Below are positions 24,511 through 31,021 of a stretch of 34,264 bases of DNA, in pieces (the stretch's first letter is position 1; every line of letters begins with the position of its first letter). A model generated the notes under the pieces. It did not search any database. It was not told where the DNA came from and saw only the letters and a list, made by a program, of their open reading frames with translations. The position numbers and the translations under genes are program-made. Source of the DNA: Thermoprotei archaeon. Its GTDB lineage: Archaea; Thermoproteota; Thermoprotei; QMSL01. Location of the stretch: contig QMSP01000021.1 in the NCBI GenBank assembly GCA_003650925.1, positions 1 through 34,264 of the forward strand, read 5' to 3'.

Positions 24511-24533
24511 TTTCTGTGAGAGGCCTTATAAAG
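24511..24533 (-). promoter_or_regulatory. Promoter and candidate operator of binding-protein gene
   Basis: Minus-strand CTTTATAAGG (24524-24533) is a clear TATA box predicting transcription from about 24501, a 13-base leader. The motif CTCACAGAAA at 24511-24520 lies between TATA box and start site and recurs before the MalF-type gene, so it may bind a repressor such as a TrmB protein. Confidence 0.6.
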
Positions 24534-24668
24534 ATATTACTTCCTACGAATATCACATTTTCTTCAATAGCTAAGTTATTGGATACAAGATTCCTGATAT
24601 TCGTCATGGGGATCAGGACGTCTCTCACCAGTCTATCATATATAGTGTGCCTTACCAATGAAATTATG

Positions 24669-24724
24669 GGATGATGAACAATCCCGTAGCTTAGAGCTGA
24701 TGCTGAGGGCGATTGGGTCTGACC
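24669..24724 (+). ncRNA. Box C/D guide sRNA
   Basis: All boxes of an archaeal methylation guide RNA are in order and properly spaced: C box ATGATGA (24671-24677), a 12-base guide, D' box CTTA (24690-24693), a 4-base spacer, C' box TGATGC (24698-24703), a second guide and D box CTGA (24719-24722). The boxes are closed by GG and CC on either side. Such RNAs assemble with L7Ae, Nop5 and fibrillarin to direct 2'-O-methylation five bases upstream of D or D'. Guide 1 would pair with CUACGGGAUUGU and guide 2 with about ACCCAAUCGC; I could not place these in an rRNA or tRNA. The RNA sits in the gap between binding-protein and HEPN genes. Confidence 0.72.
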
Positions 24725-24827
24725 GTGTTCTTCTAAGCCCAGAGAATGTATCAGAAAGAGTACTCACAAGGTAATAGATACAATCATCACCCCGTATCCT
24801 CATCATCTTATACTTCTTCATGCGATA

Positions 24828-24838
24828 CGTAAATATTG
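24828..24838 (+). promoter_or_regulatory. TATA box for HEPN gene
   Basis: CGTAAATATTG lies about 28 bases before ATG 24861, which predicts an essentially leaderless HEPN transcript. Confidence 0.5.
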
Positions 24839-24860
24839 AGGCGGAGCTCAAAGGTTACCG

Positions 24861-25271
24861 ATGAGAAGGAAACTTGAAGCAGAGCGATGGTTTAAGCAAT
24901 CATTAAGAGACCTCAAGGCTGCAAAAGATAGTTTAAGATGCGAAAACTTTGAATGGTCATGCTTTCAAGCTCATCAAGCTGCAGAGAAGGCTATTAAAGC
25001 ACTACTTCATGGACTAGGCAGGGGGGCTTGGGGCCGCAGCGTGACTGAGCTCTTAGGTCATCTTGAACATACGTACAGTGTGGAGCAGTTATTGACTAAG
25101 GCTAGGGAGCTTGACAGGCACTACATACCATCTAGGTACCCTAATGTGTACGAGTCTGGATATCCTGGAATGTACTACGACCACGAGACCGCCGAGAGAG
25201 CTATAAGGTGTGCTGAAGACATAATCAACTGGGTGAGGGAGAGACTACGAGAGATTGGCGTAAAGACCTAG
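24861..25271 (+). CDS. HEPN domain protein
   Basis: The 136-residue helical protein matches the archaeal HEPN group: AERWFKQSLRDLKAAK at the N-terminus, CFQAHQAAEKAIKALLHGLG in the middle and LDRHYIPSRYPN, then AERAIRCAEDIINWVRERL at the end. In two-gene HEPN/MNT systems the HEPN protein is usually the ribonuclease toxin and the partner nucleotidyltransferase the antitoxin, sometimes acting by AMP transfer. Start ATG appears leaderless. The stop TAG at 25269-25271 lies inside the neighbouring MNT frame, so translation of the two is coupled. The active-site R-x4-6-H is only partly clear (RELDRHY). Confidence 0.85.
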   Translation: MRRKLEAERWFKQSLRDLKAAKDSLRCENFEWSCFQAHQAAEKAIKALLHGLGRGAWGRSVTELLGHLEHTYSVEQLLTKARELDRHYIPSRYPNVYESGYPGMYYDHETAERAIRCAEDIINWVRERLREIGVKT

Positions 25272-25636
25272 AGGTCTTCATAGAGAAAATACGCAAAAAA
25301 CTGCCTGTTGAAGCTATTATACTCTATGGTTCATGTGCTAAAGGGGAAGAAGGCGTCTGGAGCGATGTGGATGTCCTTGTGATAAGCGATTTCTTCAAGA
25401 GGATGAAGATCATGGATAGGATAGGCTATTTGATGCAATTCAAGATAGGTAGAATAGAAGCGCTAGGATACACCTATGAGGAGCTTCGTGAGATGATGGA
25501 AGGTGTCAATCCTCTAGCTCTTGACGCTCTTGTAGAGGGCATACCCTTGCTTGAAAGTAACAGGGTTAGGGAGCTAAGGCATGAGGCCAAAAGGAAATAT
25601 ATCAAGGCTGGGAGGTTGTGGATAGCCAAGGAGTGA
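25268..25636 (+). CDS. MNT-type minimal nucleotidyltransferase with unusual start
   Basis: The open frame runs from 25238 and encodes DLEVFIEKIRKKLPVEAIILYGSCAKG followed by SDVDVLVISDFF, the G-S-x-x-K-G and D-x-D motifs of polymerase-beta-type MNT proteins. It overlaps the end of the HEPN gene. No ATG, GTG or TTG occurs in this frame before GTG 25367, which lies after the GS motif and would give an inactive 89-residue product. Translation must therefore start at a rare codon (for example CTA 25268, ATA 25280 or CTG 25301), arise by frameshift from the HEPN gene, or the gene is damaged. The start given is approximate. It is presumably the antitoxin partner of HEPN. Confidence 0.72.
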   Translation, partial: LEVFIEKIRKKLPVEAIILYGSCAKGEEGVWSDVDVLVISDFFKRMKIMDRIGYLMQFKIGRIEALGYTYEELREMMEGVNPLALDALVEGIPLLESNRVRELRHEAKRKYIKAGRLWIAKE

Positions 25637-25700
25637 TGGCATGTCGCACATAGAGTTCTGTCATCATAATTATCCAAAGCTACTTTGCCTAACGAAACTG

Positions 25701-26804
25701 TTAAACGTTTGATAGACAACTATAGATATTGATAACTCTTAACCCTCTTAGGGCTATGACGTATGCACTAGCTGTATGTCTATCTAACCCAAGTTTTTTA
25801 TGAATTTTTATAGCGTATCTAGTAGTCTTAAATGGAGGAACTAATATTATTGTAAAATCATGCTTTAGTCCTATTAAGATAGCATGTTCCAACATCCCCC
25901 TCTTAGCAAATCTAGTAATCTTCCTATTAGCAGTAGGATTGATAAGATACTTTCTACTCTTTATTTGAGAGAGATTTTCAAATGCTAAGTAGTCAACACC
26001 TATCTCTCTGGCGTACCTTATTAGCTTTGAGAGCGCTTTAAGTCTTAAGTATTTAGCCCTATCCCTTGATATACCTTGTAGTGTAGCTTCTTCAAACCAC
26101 TCTGTTCTTGTAGCAATAATATTCCTCTTTCCATCTATTACTGCTATATTTATCCTATCTGAGTTGAGGTCAAAGCCAGCTATAAGCCCATACCCCTTAG
26201 GCTTTGGTTTGGAGAAATATTTTAAGTATAGCCATAATGGCACTTGGATATGAATTCTTGGGTATTTTCTAAAACTTATAATGGCACCATAGCTCTCCTG
26301 CTTTTGGCTAGATAGCTTACAGAGTTCACAGAGTAGCGGTAGGTATCTTTCTCCAAAGTATGCCTTTGCGCTAACCCAAGTCCTATCCCAAGGATAACGT
26401 ATCTTGACTAGGAAGAAATCAGCATAGGGAGTAAGCTTAATGTTACGATTTCCTTTCTGTAGTCGTTCTCCTCTAGAGGCTATCCAAAATCTTCTTATGT
26501 GAGCTATCTCTCCTTTATTAGCTTTTAAGCCCTCCCAGATGAGCTTAGCCTGCTTGTAGGCTGTTTCAAGATACATATAGTTTGGGATTATATCATAGAG
26601 TTTCTTAGTAGCAGTTTTATGATTAGTATTCTGCTTTACATACTTAAGCATGGCTCTTACAGCTTTAGAATATGCTCTTGCTAATCTGCATAGCTTCATA
26701 TAATCTTGAGGACTCTCTACTATAAGCTTGCCATTAATAGTTATGGCTTTAATTATTTCATTAGCATTCTCTCTAGTAATTATTTTAGTTGAGTTCTTCA
26801 ACAA
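25701..26804 (-). CDS. tnpB: TnpB, RNA-guided nuclease (short archaeal type)
   Basis: The 367-residue protein has the RuvC triad D212 (IAGFDLNSDRIN), E276 (LAFENLSQ) and D341 (LDRHTASAYVIALRG). As in the first TnpB, the four-cysteine zinc ribbon between E276 and D341 is lacking, replaced by a basic stretch. The two copies differ widely in the N-terminal half, so they are not recent duplicates. The start is TTG 26804, strongly supported by AGAGGTGA about six bases upstream. It overlaps the preceding small gene by 20 bases. It should cut DNA with an element-encoded guide RNA, probably to keep the element in place. Confidence 0.86.
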   Translation of the reverse strand: MLKNSTKIITRENANEIIKAITINGKLIVESPQDYMKLCRLARAYSKAVRAMLKYVKQNTNHKTATKKLYDIIPNYMYLETAYKQAKLIWEGLKANKGEIAHIRRFWIASRGERLQKGNRNIKLTPYADFFLVKIRYPWDRTWVSAKAYFGERYLPLLCELCKLSSQKQESYGAIISFRKYPRIHIQVPLWLYLKYFSKPKPKGYGLIAGFDLNSDRINIAVIDGKRNIIATRTEWFEEATLQGISRDRAKYLRLKALSKLIRYAREIGVDYLAFENLSQIKSRKYLINPTANRKITRFAKRGMLEHAILIGLKHDFTIILVPPFKTTRYAIKIHKKLGLDRHTASAYVIALRGLRVINIYSCLSNV

Positions 26805-26943
26805 TTACAATCACCTCTTTATTAACAAGATTTAGCTCTTCAACTTTCTTTCTAAGATGTACTGGTATAAAGATAGCATATCTTCTACCACTAGCATCAA
26901 AGCCAGCTTTAGCAATCCTACCTTTAAATACTAGCCTCGCCAT
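26785..26943 (-). CDS. Small AbrB/SpoVT-like protein overlapping tnpB
   Basis: A 52-residue frame starting MARLVFKGRIAKAGFDASGR and ending with VNKEVIVIVEELN. The string FIPVHLRKKVEELN resembles the swapped-hairpin AbrB/SpoVT DNA-binding fold of antitoxin-type regulators (strand, proline, helix, strand). It overlaps the tnpB start by 20 bases and follows a TATA box at 26972-26983, giving a leader of about seven bases. It occupies the same place as the ribbon-helix-helix gene of element 1 but is unrelated in sequence. It probably regulates the element; direct evidence is lacking. Confidence 0.68.
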   Translation of the reverse strand: MARLVFKGRIAKAGFDASGRRYAIFIPVHLRKKVEELNLVNKEVIVIVEELN

Positions 26944-26971
26944 AGCTATCCAAGATATAGAATAGTTAGAA

Positions 26972-26983
26972 AAACTTATAAGC
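26972..26983 (-). promoter_or_regulatory. TATA box of TnpB element 2 operon
   Basis: Minus-strand GCTTATAAGTTT predicts transcription from about 26950, just before ATG 26943 of the small gene. Confidence 0.55.
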
Positions 26984-27008
26984 TTAGCTCTAACACTATT
27001 AATTGAAT

Positions 27009-27187
27009 GAACTCGATGAACCTATGGGAGGGTGACATTAGATGAGGCTTTACTTAGCCGAGGAAAGTCATACGGATGGAATGACCGAATGGGACTAATG
27101 AAGTATGGCTTTCGTAAGCTGGGTAAAGCTGAAGATATGGGGGATGAAGCCGATAAAAGTCCAATGAAGGCAGGACCCCTATCCGTA
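27009..27187 (+). ncRNA. Structured noncoding region, possible RNase P-like or element-borne RNA
   Basis: No gene fits here. Plus-strand features in order: GAACTCGATGA (27009-27019), AGGGTGA (27029-27035), GATGA (27041-27045), a small hairpin GGCT/AGCC (27046-27059), GAGGAAAGTC (27060-27069), TACGGAT (27071-27077), GATGAAGCCG (27143-27152), GGCAGGACCCC (27169-27179) and CCTATCCGTA (27178-27187). TACGGAT pairs perfectly with ATCCGTA at the end, closing a 117-base domain. GAGGAAAGTC after a hairpin is the hallmark of RNase P RNA conserved region I, and the late blocks weakly recall regions IV and V, but the near-invariant ACAGAA is not matched. The first and last blocks recur beside TnpB element 1. 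RNase P RNA is possible but not shown. Confidence 0.4.
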
Positions 27188-27200
27188 ACTTTTAAATATG
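27188..27200 (+). promoter_or_regulatory. TATA box for cysteinyl-tRNA synthetase gene
   Basis: ACTTTTAAATATG predicts transcription from about 27222, a leader of some 16 bases before GTG 27238. The short repeat AACTT/AAGTT flanks the box. Confidence 0.55.
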
Positions 27201-27237
27201 AAGTTGAGAGAAATCGAAGGGGGCTAAGGTATGGGAA

Positions 27238-28665
27238 GTGGTCGTCTTTGTGTTGTATAACACCTTGACCAAGAGAAAGGAGCTGTTTGAGCCAATAAAT
27301 CCTCCGTTTGTGAAGATCTACCTATGCGGAGTAACTCCTTATGATAGGACTCATATAGGACATCTAAGAGCTTACCTTGCTGTTGATGTACTGAGACGCT
27401 ATCTTCGCTACCTAGGATATCGAGACATAGCTGTCTCCAACTTCACTGATATCGATGATAAGCTCATTAGAAGGCAGCAGGAGACTGGAAGAAGCTATAA
27501 GGAGATAGCTGAGGAGAACATAAGAGACCTCTTTGAGGTGCTGAGAAAGGTCAATGTCCTTCCCTATGTAATATACCCCAAGGTGACCATGCACATAGAG
27601 GACATTATAGAGTTCATCAAAGGCCTCATCGAAAAAGGTCATGCCTATGTATCACATGGTAGCGTCTACTTTGATGTGGACACTTTCCCTGATTATGGGA
27701 AATTATCTGGGATAAAGTCAAAGGAGAAGTGGAGACAAGAGGAAGATGTCATTAAGGAGAAGAAGAATCCTTATGATTTCGCCTTATGGAAGCGAAGAAA
27801 ACCTGGAGAACCATATTGGGATAGCCCTTGGGGTCCTGGTAGGCCTGGATGGCATATTGAATGCTCTGTCATGTCATCAAAATACCTGGGCGAGCAGTTT
27901 GATATACATGCAGCAGGAAGAGACCTAATATTTCCTCACCATGAAAACGAGATAGCTCAGGCTGAAGCCTATTTTGGCAAAAAGCCCTGGGTCAAATACT
28001 GGTTCCATGTAGGCCTCGTGAGAATCAGAGGAGAGAAGATGTCTAAAAGCCTTGGCAATATAATCCCTGCCTCAGACTTCTTAGAGGAGCACGATGCTAT
28101 GGTCACGAGATATTTCCTGATAAAGACTCACTACAGAGACCCTCTTGATTATACGGATGAAGGATTCGCCCAGGCTGAAAAGGAGTATGAGTCCATGACA
28201 AGCACTATAAAGACGCTCAAGTCCATGCTGCCAAGTCTAGAGCCTGCCTATAGGCTATCATCCGAGGAGGAGCAGGTTCTTAGAAGGCTATGGAGCCTTG
28301 AAGAAGCTTTCTTTAATCATATGAACGATGATCTTGATATAACCTTAGCTAATGCTAGACTTCTCGAATTCACAAGACTCGTTAACAGGCACGTGATACC
28401 TTCAGAGAACTATTCACTAGCATTAGAGGCCTTGACCTTCTATCAAGAAGTAAACAGGATCTATGGAACATGGGATGAAGTCTTCTACGCTAAGGCTAAG
28501 GAGGAAGAGCTTGTATACAAGCTCATAGAACTCATCATAGACATAAGGAAGGAGCTTAGGAGAAGGAGGGACTATGAGCTCGCTGATGAGATAAGGTCAA
28601 AGCTCAGAGAGCTAGGCATCATACTCATGGATAAGGGTCTAGAGACCATGTGGAGAATGGAGTAG
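27238..28665 (+). CDS. cysS: Cysteinyl-tRNA synthetase
   Basis: A 475-residue class I synthetase. It has the HIGH motif (39-42, in YDRTHIGHLRAY), the KMSKS motif (267-271, GEKMSKSLGN) and the zinc site built from C30 (YLCGVTPYD), C209 (WHIECSVM), H234 and E238 (FPHHENEIA). The C-terminal helical domain with DALVRRRDYELADEIR-like ending reads RRRRDYELADEIRSKLRELG, as in other CysRS. It attaches cysteine to tRNA-Cys in the cytosol. GTG 27238 is supported by AAGGT shortly upstream; GTG 27250 (VLYNTLTKRKE) would match the family N-terminus almost as well. The gene converges on the TrmB-type gene with ten bases between the stops. Confidence 0.95.
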   Translation: MVVFVLYNTLTKRKELFEPINPPFVKIYLCGVTPYDRTHIGHLRAYLAVDVLRRYLRYLGYRDIAVSNFTDIDDKLIRRQQETGRSYKEIAEENIRDLFEVLRKVNVLPYVIYPKVTMHIEDIIEFIKGLIEKGHAYVSHGSVYFDVDTFPDYGKLSGIKSKEKWRQEEDVIKEKKNPYDFALWKRRKPGEPYWDSPWGPGRPGWHIECSVMSSKYLGEQFDIHAAGRDLIFPHHENEIAQAEAYFGKKPWVKYWFHVGLVRIRGEKMSKSLGNIIPASDFLEEHDAMVTRYFLIKTHYRDPLDYTDEGFAQAEKEYESMTSTIKTLKSMLPSLEPAYRLSSEEEQVLRRLWSLEEAFFNHMNDDLDITLANARLLEFTRLVNRHVIPSENYSLALEALTFYQEVNRIYGTWDEVFYAKAKEEELVYKLIELIIDIRKELRRRRDYELADEIRSKLRELGIILMDKGLETMWRME

Positions 28666-28675
28666 TTCACATTCA

Positions 28676-29731
28676 CTACTCAACTCTGATGATTCTTATC
28701 AGCCTGCCTTCAACATCCTCGAGGGTGGCGTTGTATCCCCCTATGCTTGTTCCATCATCAAGTATTATGCTGTATACATGCCTTACCACATCCTCTACCA
28801 CATCCCTTACCCATCCCTCTAACGCTATATCCTCCCCCGTCATGAGCTCCTTACCATAGACCTCTACTTTAACTCTATATCCCATCCTTAGGATCCTCTT
28901 TATGGCGTATACTGCCCTCCATATACTCGTAAAGCTTGTTCCCTCAAAATCCTCAGCATCAAGCTCCTTTAGAGGCCTTGAACCGAGAAATAGTGAGTAG
29001 TAATAGTAGAATGACATGACGTTGGCTAGCTCTGGGTCCACTATCATGACTCCATAATTCATGTTGCTCAGGCTTTGAAGAGACGCCTTATAGGGAGCTA
29101 CAACCATGTTAAGACAATCCGTAAGGCATATTATAGTACCTGGCACCTCTCTAAGGAAGATCTCAACCTGTTCTACGTCTTCCAAAGGAGTGAGCTTCTT
29201 CTCCTCACCTGCTTTACTGTCTTTGTACAGTATTATCAATGGTATGATGTTCCTAACTATGGCTCTCTCCAAAGCTCCTCTTATCGCTCTAACCGATGAT
29301 AGGGGTATCGCAAGCAAGCATTCATGTCTTGCATGATTTATAAACTCCTTCATCCTAGCCAACACATTCTCATACTCATACATCACCCATACGCTTGGCT
29401 GTCTTACTCCTCTCTCTTTGCTCATTTGCTTCAGAACTTCCTTTGCTTTATTGACTCTCTCAACTAGGCGCTTTTTGAGATTGTCGAGCGCTATGTCTGG
29501 AGGTATCACCCTATATCTTCTTGGCTTTGTCCCTGTTACTTCTATAAGGCCCTTATGATAGAGTGAGGTGAGAACATCATAGGCCCTTGGATGAGGTATG
29601 CCAGCTTCTCTTATGACCTCTAGAGCTGTAGCTTCCCCTAGAGATAACAGAGCTATGTAGGCCAGGGCCTCATATTTAGTTAAGCCTAACATCCGAAGTG
29701 TCTCTATCAAGCCTTCATCCACTGTTCTCAT
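28676..29731 (-). CDS. TrmB-family sugar-responsive transcription regulator
   Basis: The protein of about 351 residues has an N-terminal winged helix-turn-helix with the TrmB signature: LGLTKYEALAYIALLSLGEATALEVIREAGIPHPRAYDVLTSL, split here over residues 12-55. A coiled-coil linker (KKRLVERVNKAKEVLKQMSKE) follows, then a large effector domain resembling the sugar-binding module of Thermococcales TrmB. Such proteins repress sugar-transport operons until sugar binds, so the ABC importer and nearby dehydrogenases are plausible targets. ATG 29731 is the likely start: a TATA box at 29760-29768 predicts transcription from about 29737. The in-frame ATG 29768-29770 overlaps that TATA box and so cannot be used from this promoter. 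Confidence 0.87.
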   Translation of the reverse strand: MRTVDEGLIETLRMLGLTKYEALAYIALLSLGEATALEVIREAGIPHPRAYDVLTSLYHKGLIEVTGTKPRRYRVIPPDIALDNLKKRLVERVNKAKEVLKQMSKERGVRQPSVWVMYEYENVLARMKEFINHARHECLLAIPLSSVRAIRGALERAIVRNIIPLIILYKDSKAGEEKKLTPLEDVEQVEIFLREVPGTIICLTDCLNMVVAPYKASLQSLSNMNYGVMIVDPELANVMSFYYYYSLFLGSRPLKELDAEDFEGTSFTSIWRAVYAIKRILRMGYRVKVEVYGKELMTGEDIALEGWVRDVVEDVVRHVYSIILDDGTSIGGYNATLEDVEGRLIRIIRVE

Positions 29732-29753
29732 AGTATCACAGTGAATGATCTGA

Positions 29754-29776
29754 CCAATATTTATAAACATTCATTG
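29754..29776 (-). promoter_or_regulatory. TrmB promoter with candidate operator
   Basis: The plus-strand text CCAATATTTATAAAC includes the TATA box of the minus-strand regulator gene. CCAATATTTA is also found exactly at the dehydrogenase promoter (32024-32033), suggesting a shared binding site, perhaps for TrmB itself. Confidence 0.5.
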
Positions 29777-29870
29777 TGTTCCCACAGTTATGTAATCATG
29801 CGAGATGCCAACTAGGCACTTTGACTCAACCATCCCAAGAGGGTATTATAATGTTCCTCACCTCGATAAG

Positions 29871-29880
29871 CGTAATATAC
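29871..29880 (+). promoter_or_regulatory. TATA box for creatininase-family gene
   Basis: CGTAATATAC predicts transcription from about 29902 and a nearly leaderless message from ATG 29906. A second AT-rich block, CATTTAATATTTGG at 29891-29904, resembles the motif at the dehydrogenase promoter and would overlap the transcript start as an operator could. Confidence 0.45.
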
Positions 29881-29905
29881 CCAAAGTCCTCATTTAATAT
29901 TTGGG

Positions 29906-30826
29906 ATGAATATGGGCAGATATGAATCTCGCTTTACCAGAGTTGTCTTGAACAAATATGGAAAGAAGATATACTTTGATCAAATGAGTTCTCATGAGAT
30001 AGAGGAGAGGGTTAAGGAATGTGACATTGTAATAGTGCCCTGTGGTTCCATAGAGTGTCATGGTCCTCATGCCCCTGTAGGGGAAGATTCCTTCATAGGA
30101 GCCTACATAGCTGAGAGAGTGGCCTATGAGACTGGAGTCACAGTGGCTCCGCCGATATGGTACGGAAGCCATCCTTCTCATCACTATGGGATGATAGGCA
30201 CCATCCCCATAGAGAATAAGCAGACCTACATAGACTATGTGAGGTCGGTGTGTAAATGGTTGATACATAGTGGCTTCAAGAAGGTGCTCATACTTAATTC
30301 TCATGGCCAGGAATACGTACTGCCTATTGTTAAAGACGACCTGATAGTGAAGGATAGAGTCAAGGCCCTGATCATGGTGACCAGCTGGTGGAGCTGGGTG
30401 AGAGACCTATTGGCTAAAGTAGGAGAGGAGATAGCTCCTGGAGTTAAGTTCGAGACCCCCTTCATTCACGCCGATGAGGTTGAGACAAGCGTCATGTGGT
30501 ACATAGGGCCTGACCTTATAGACAAGGAGAAGCTCAAGAAGGCTAAGGCTGAGAAGATGGTTGGAGTTCTAAAGGATAAGCAGGATGTTTATGTTGATAA
30601 GGCTGGCAACGTATTTGGAAAGCCCTTTGGATGGTACGACATATCACAGCTTCCTGAGGTCAAGTACTATCCAGTAGGAGTTGTTGGTGATGCAACCAAA
30701 GCTGATCCCAAGAAGGGAGAGGTTCTCATCGAGACTTGCATCAAGAGGATGATTGAGTTCATAGAGTGGCTCAAGAAGACATATCCACCAGGCGTGGTTC
30801 CCGATGTTGTTCCACCCGTACCATAA
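29906..30826 (+). CDS. Creatininase-family amidohydrolase
   Basis: The 306-residue protein has the creatininase fold signatures: VPCGSIECHGPHAPVGEDSFIG (split motif with metal ligands E, H and D), APPIWYGSHPSHH and ILNSHGQ. Members open or cleave amide bonds, including creatininase, FAPy deformylase ArfB and mycofactocin MftE. A metal-dependent amidohydrolase role is expected, but the substrate is unknown. The C-terminal end is longer and proline-rich (PPGVVPDVVPPVP). ATG 29906 or ATG 29912 may be used. It is divergent from the TrmB-type gene, and T-rich tracts follow its stop. Confidence 0.87.
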   Translation: MNMGRYESRFTRVVLNKYGKKIYFDQMSSHEIEERVKECDIVIVPCGSIECHGPHAPVGEDSFIGAYIAERVAYETGVTVAPPIWYGSHPSHHYGMIGTIPIENKQTYIDYVRSVCKWLIHSGFKKVLILNSHGQEYVLPIVKDDLIVKDRVKALIMVTSWWSWVRDLLAKVGEEIAPGVKFETPFIHADEVETSVMWYIGPDLIDKEKLKKAKAEKMVGVLKDKQDVYVDKAGNVFGKPFGWYDISQLPEVKYYPVGVVGDATKADPKKGEVLIETCIKRMIEFIEWLKKTYPPGVVPDVVPPVP

Positions 30827-30840
30827 CCTTACCTCTCGGA

Positions 30841-30880
30841 CTTAATTTTTAATCAAAGTGACTTGTTTTTATTTTATGGA
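30841..30880 (+). terminator. T-rich terminator after creatininase-family gene
   Basis: Two pyrimidine tracts, TTAATTTTTAATC and TTGTTTTTATTTTA, follow the stop by 15-50 bases with no strong hairpin, typical of archaeal termination. The second tract also resembles a TATA box. Confidence 0.45.
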
Positions 30881-30894
30881 AACGACAAAGAGAA

Positions 30895-31021
30895 ACTACA
30901 AGTTATGATATGAGGCTTGAGGCAGGTGAGGGCGACTGAGTTGCAGGAGACGATCCCGTAGGTAAGCCCGTTAAAAGGAGCAAGAGGAAAGGAGATGCAT
31001 CATTAGAAGAGGCCCACTACT
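30895..31021 (+). other. GC-richer leader region before homing endonuclease gene
   Basis: This stretch is clearly GC-richer than the adjacent intergenic DNA and has no reading frame. GGGC (30930-30933) can pair with GCCC (30966-30969), and ATCCCGTAG at 30953-30961 also occurs as part of a guide in the box C/D RNA at 24681-24689. A TTAAAAGG box near 30971-30978 could be the endonuclease promoter. It may be a structured leader or small RNA; I do not recognise it. Confidence 0.35.

Larger units (their letters stand above)
25701..27187 (-). mobile_element. Second TnpB element
   Basis: This segment is AT-richer than its surroundings and holds tnpB, a small overlapping DNA-binding-like gene, their promoter and a noncoding upstream module. 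The layout matches the first element at 6335-7741, though the small gene is of a different type. The right end is probably at or just past the tnpB stop (25701-25703), and the left end is near the CCTATCCGTA block (27178-27187). No tnpA is present. The borders are guesses, as no interrupted gene marks them. It lies between the HEPN/MNT pair and the cysteinyl-tRNA synthetase gene. Confidence 0.6.

Noticed and set aside
24770-24815. Minus-strand ATGATGA repeats as a second C/D sRNA
   Set aside because: No D' or D box at suitable spacing.
25367-25636. GTG 25367 as start of the nucleotidyltransferase
   Set aside because: It would remove the GS catalytic motif that is encoded in the same open frame upstream.
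27009-27187. Firm RNase P RNA call
   Set aside because: The near-universal ACAGAA of region V is not found and the pairing pattern could not be completed by eye, so it is left as a candidate only.
27032-27268. 78-codon plus-strand frame before and across the cysS start
   Set aside because: It covers the structured noncoding region and the cysS TATA box and runs into cysS in another frame; its protein resembles no family.
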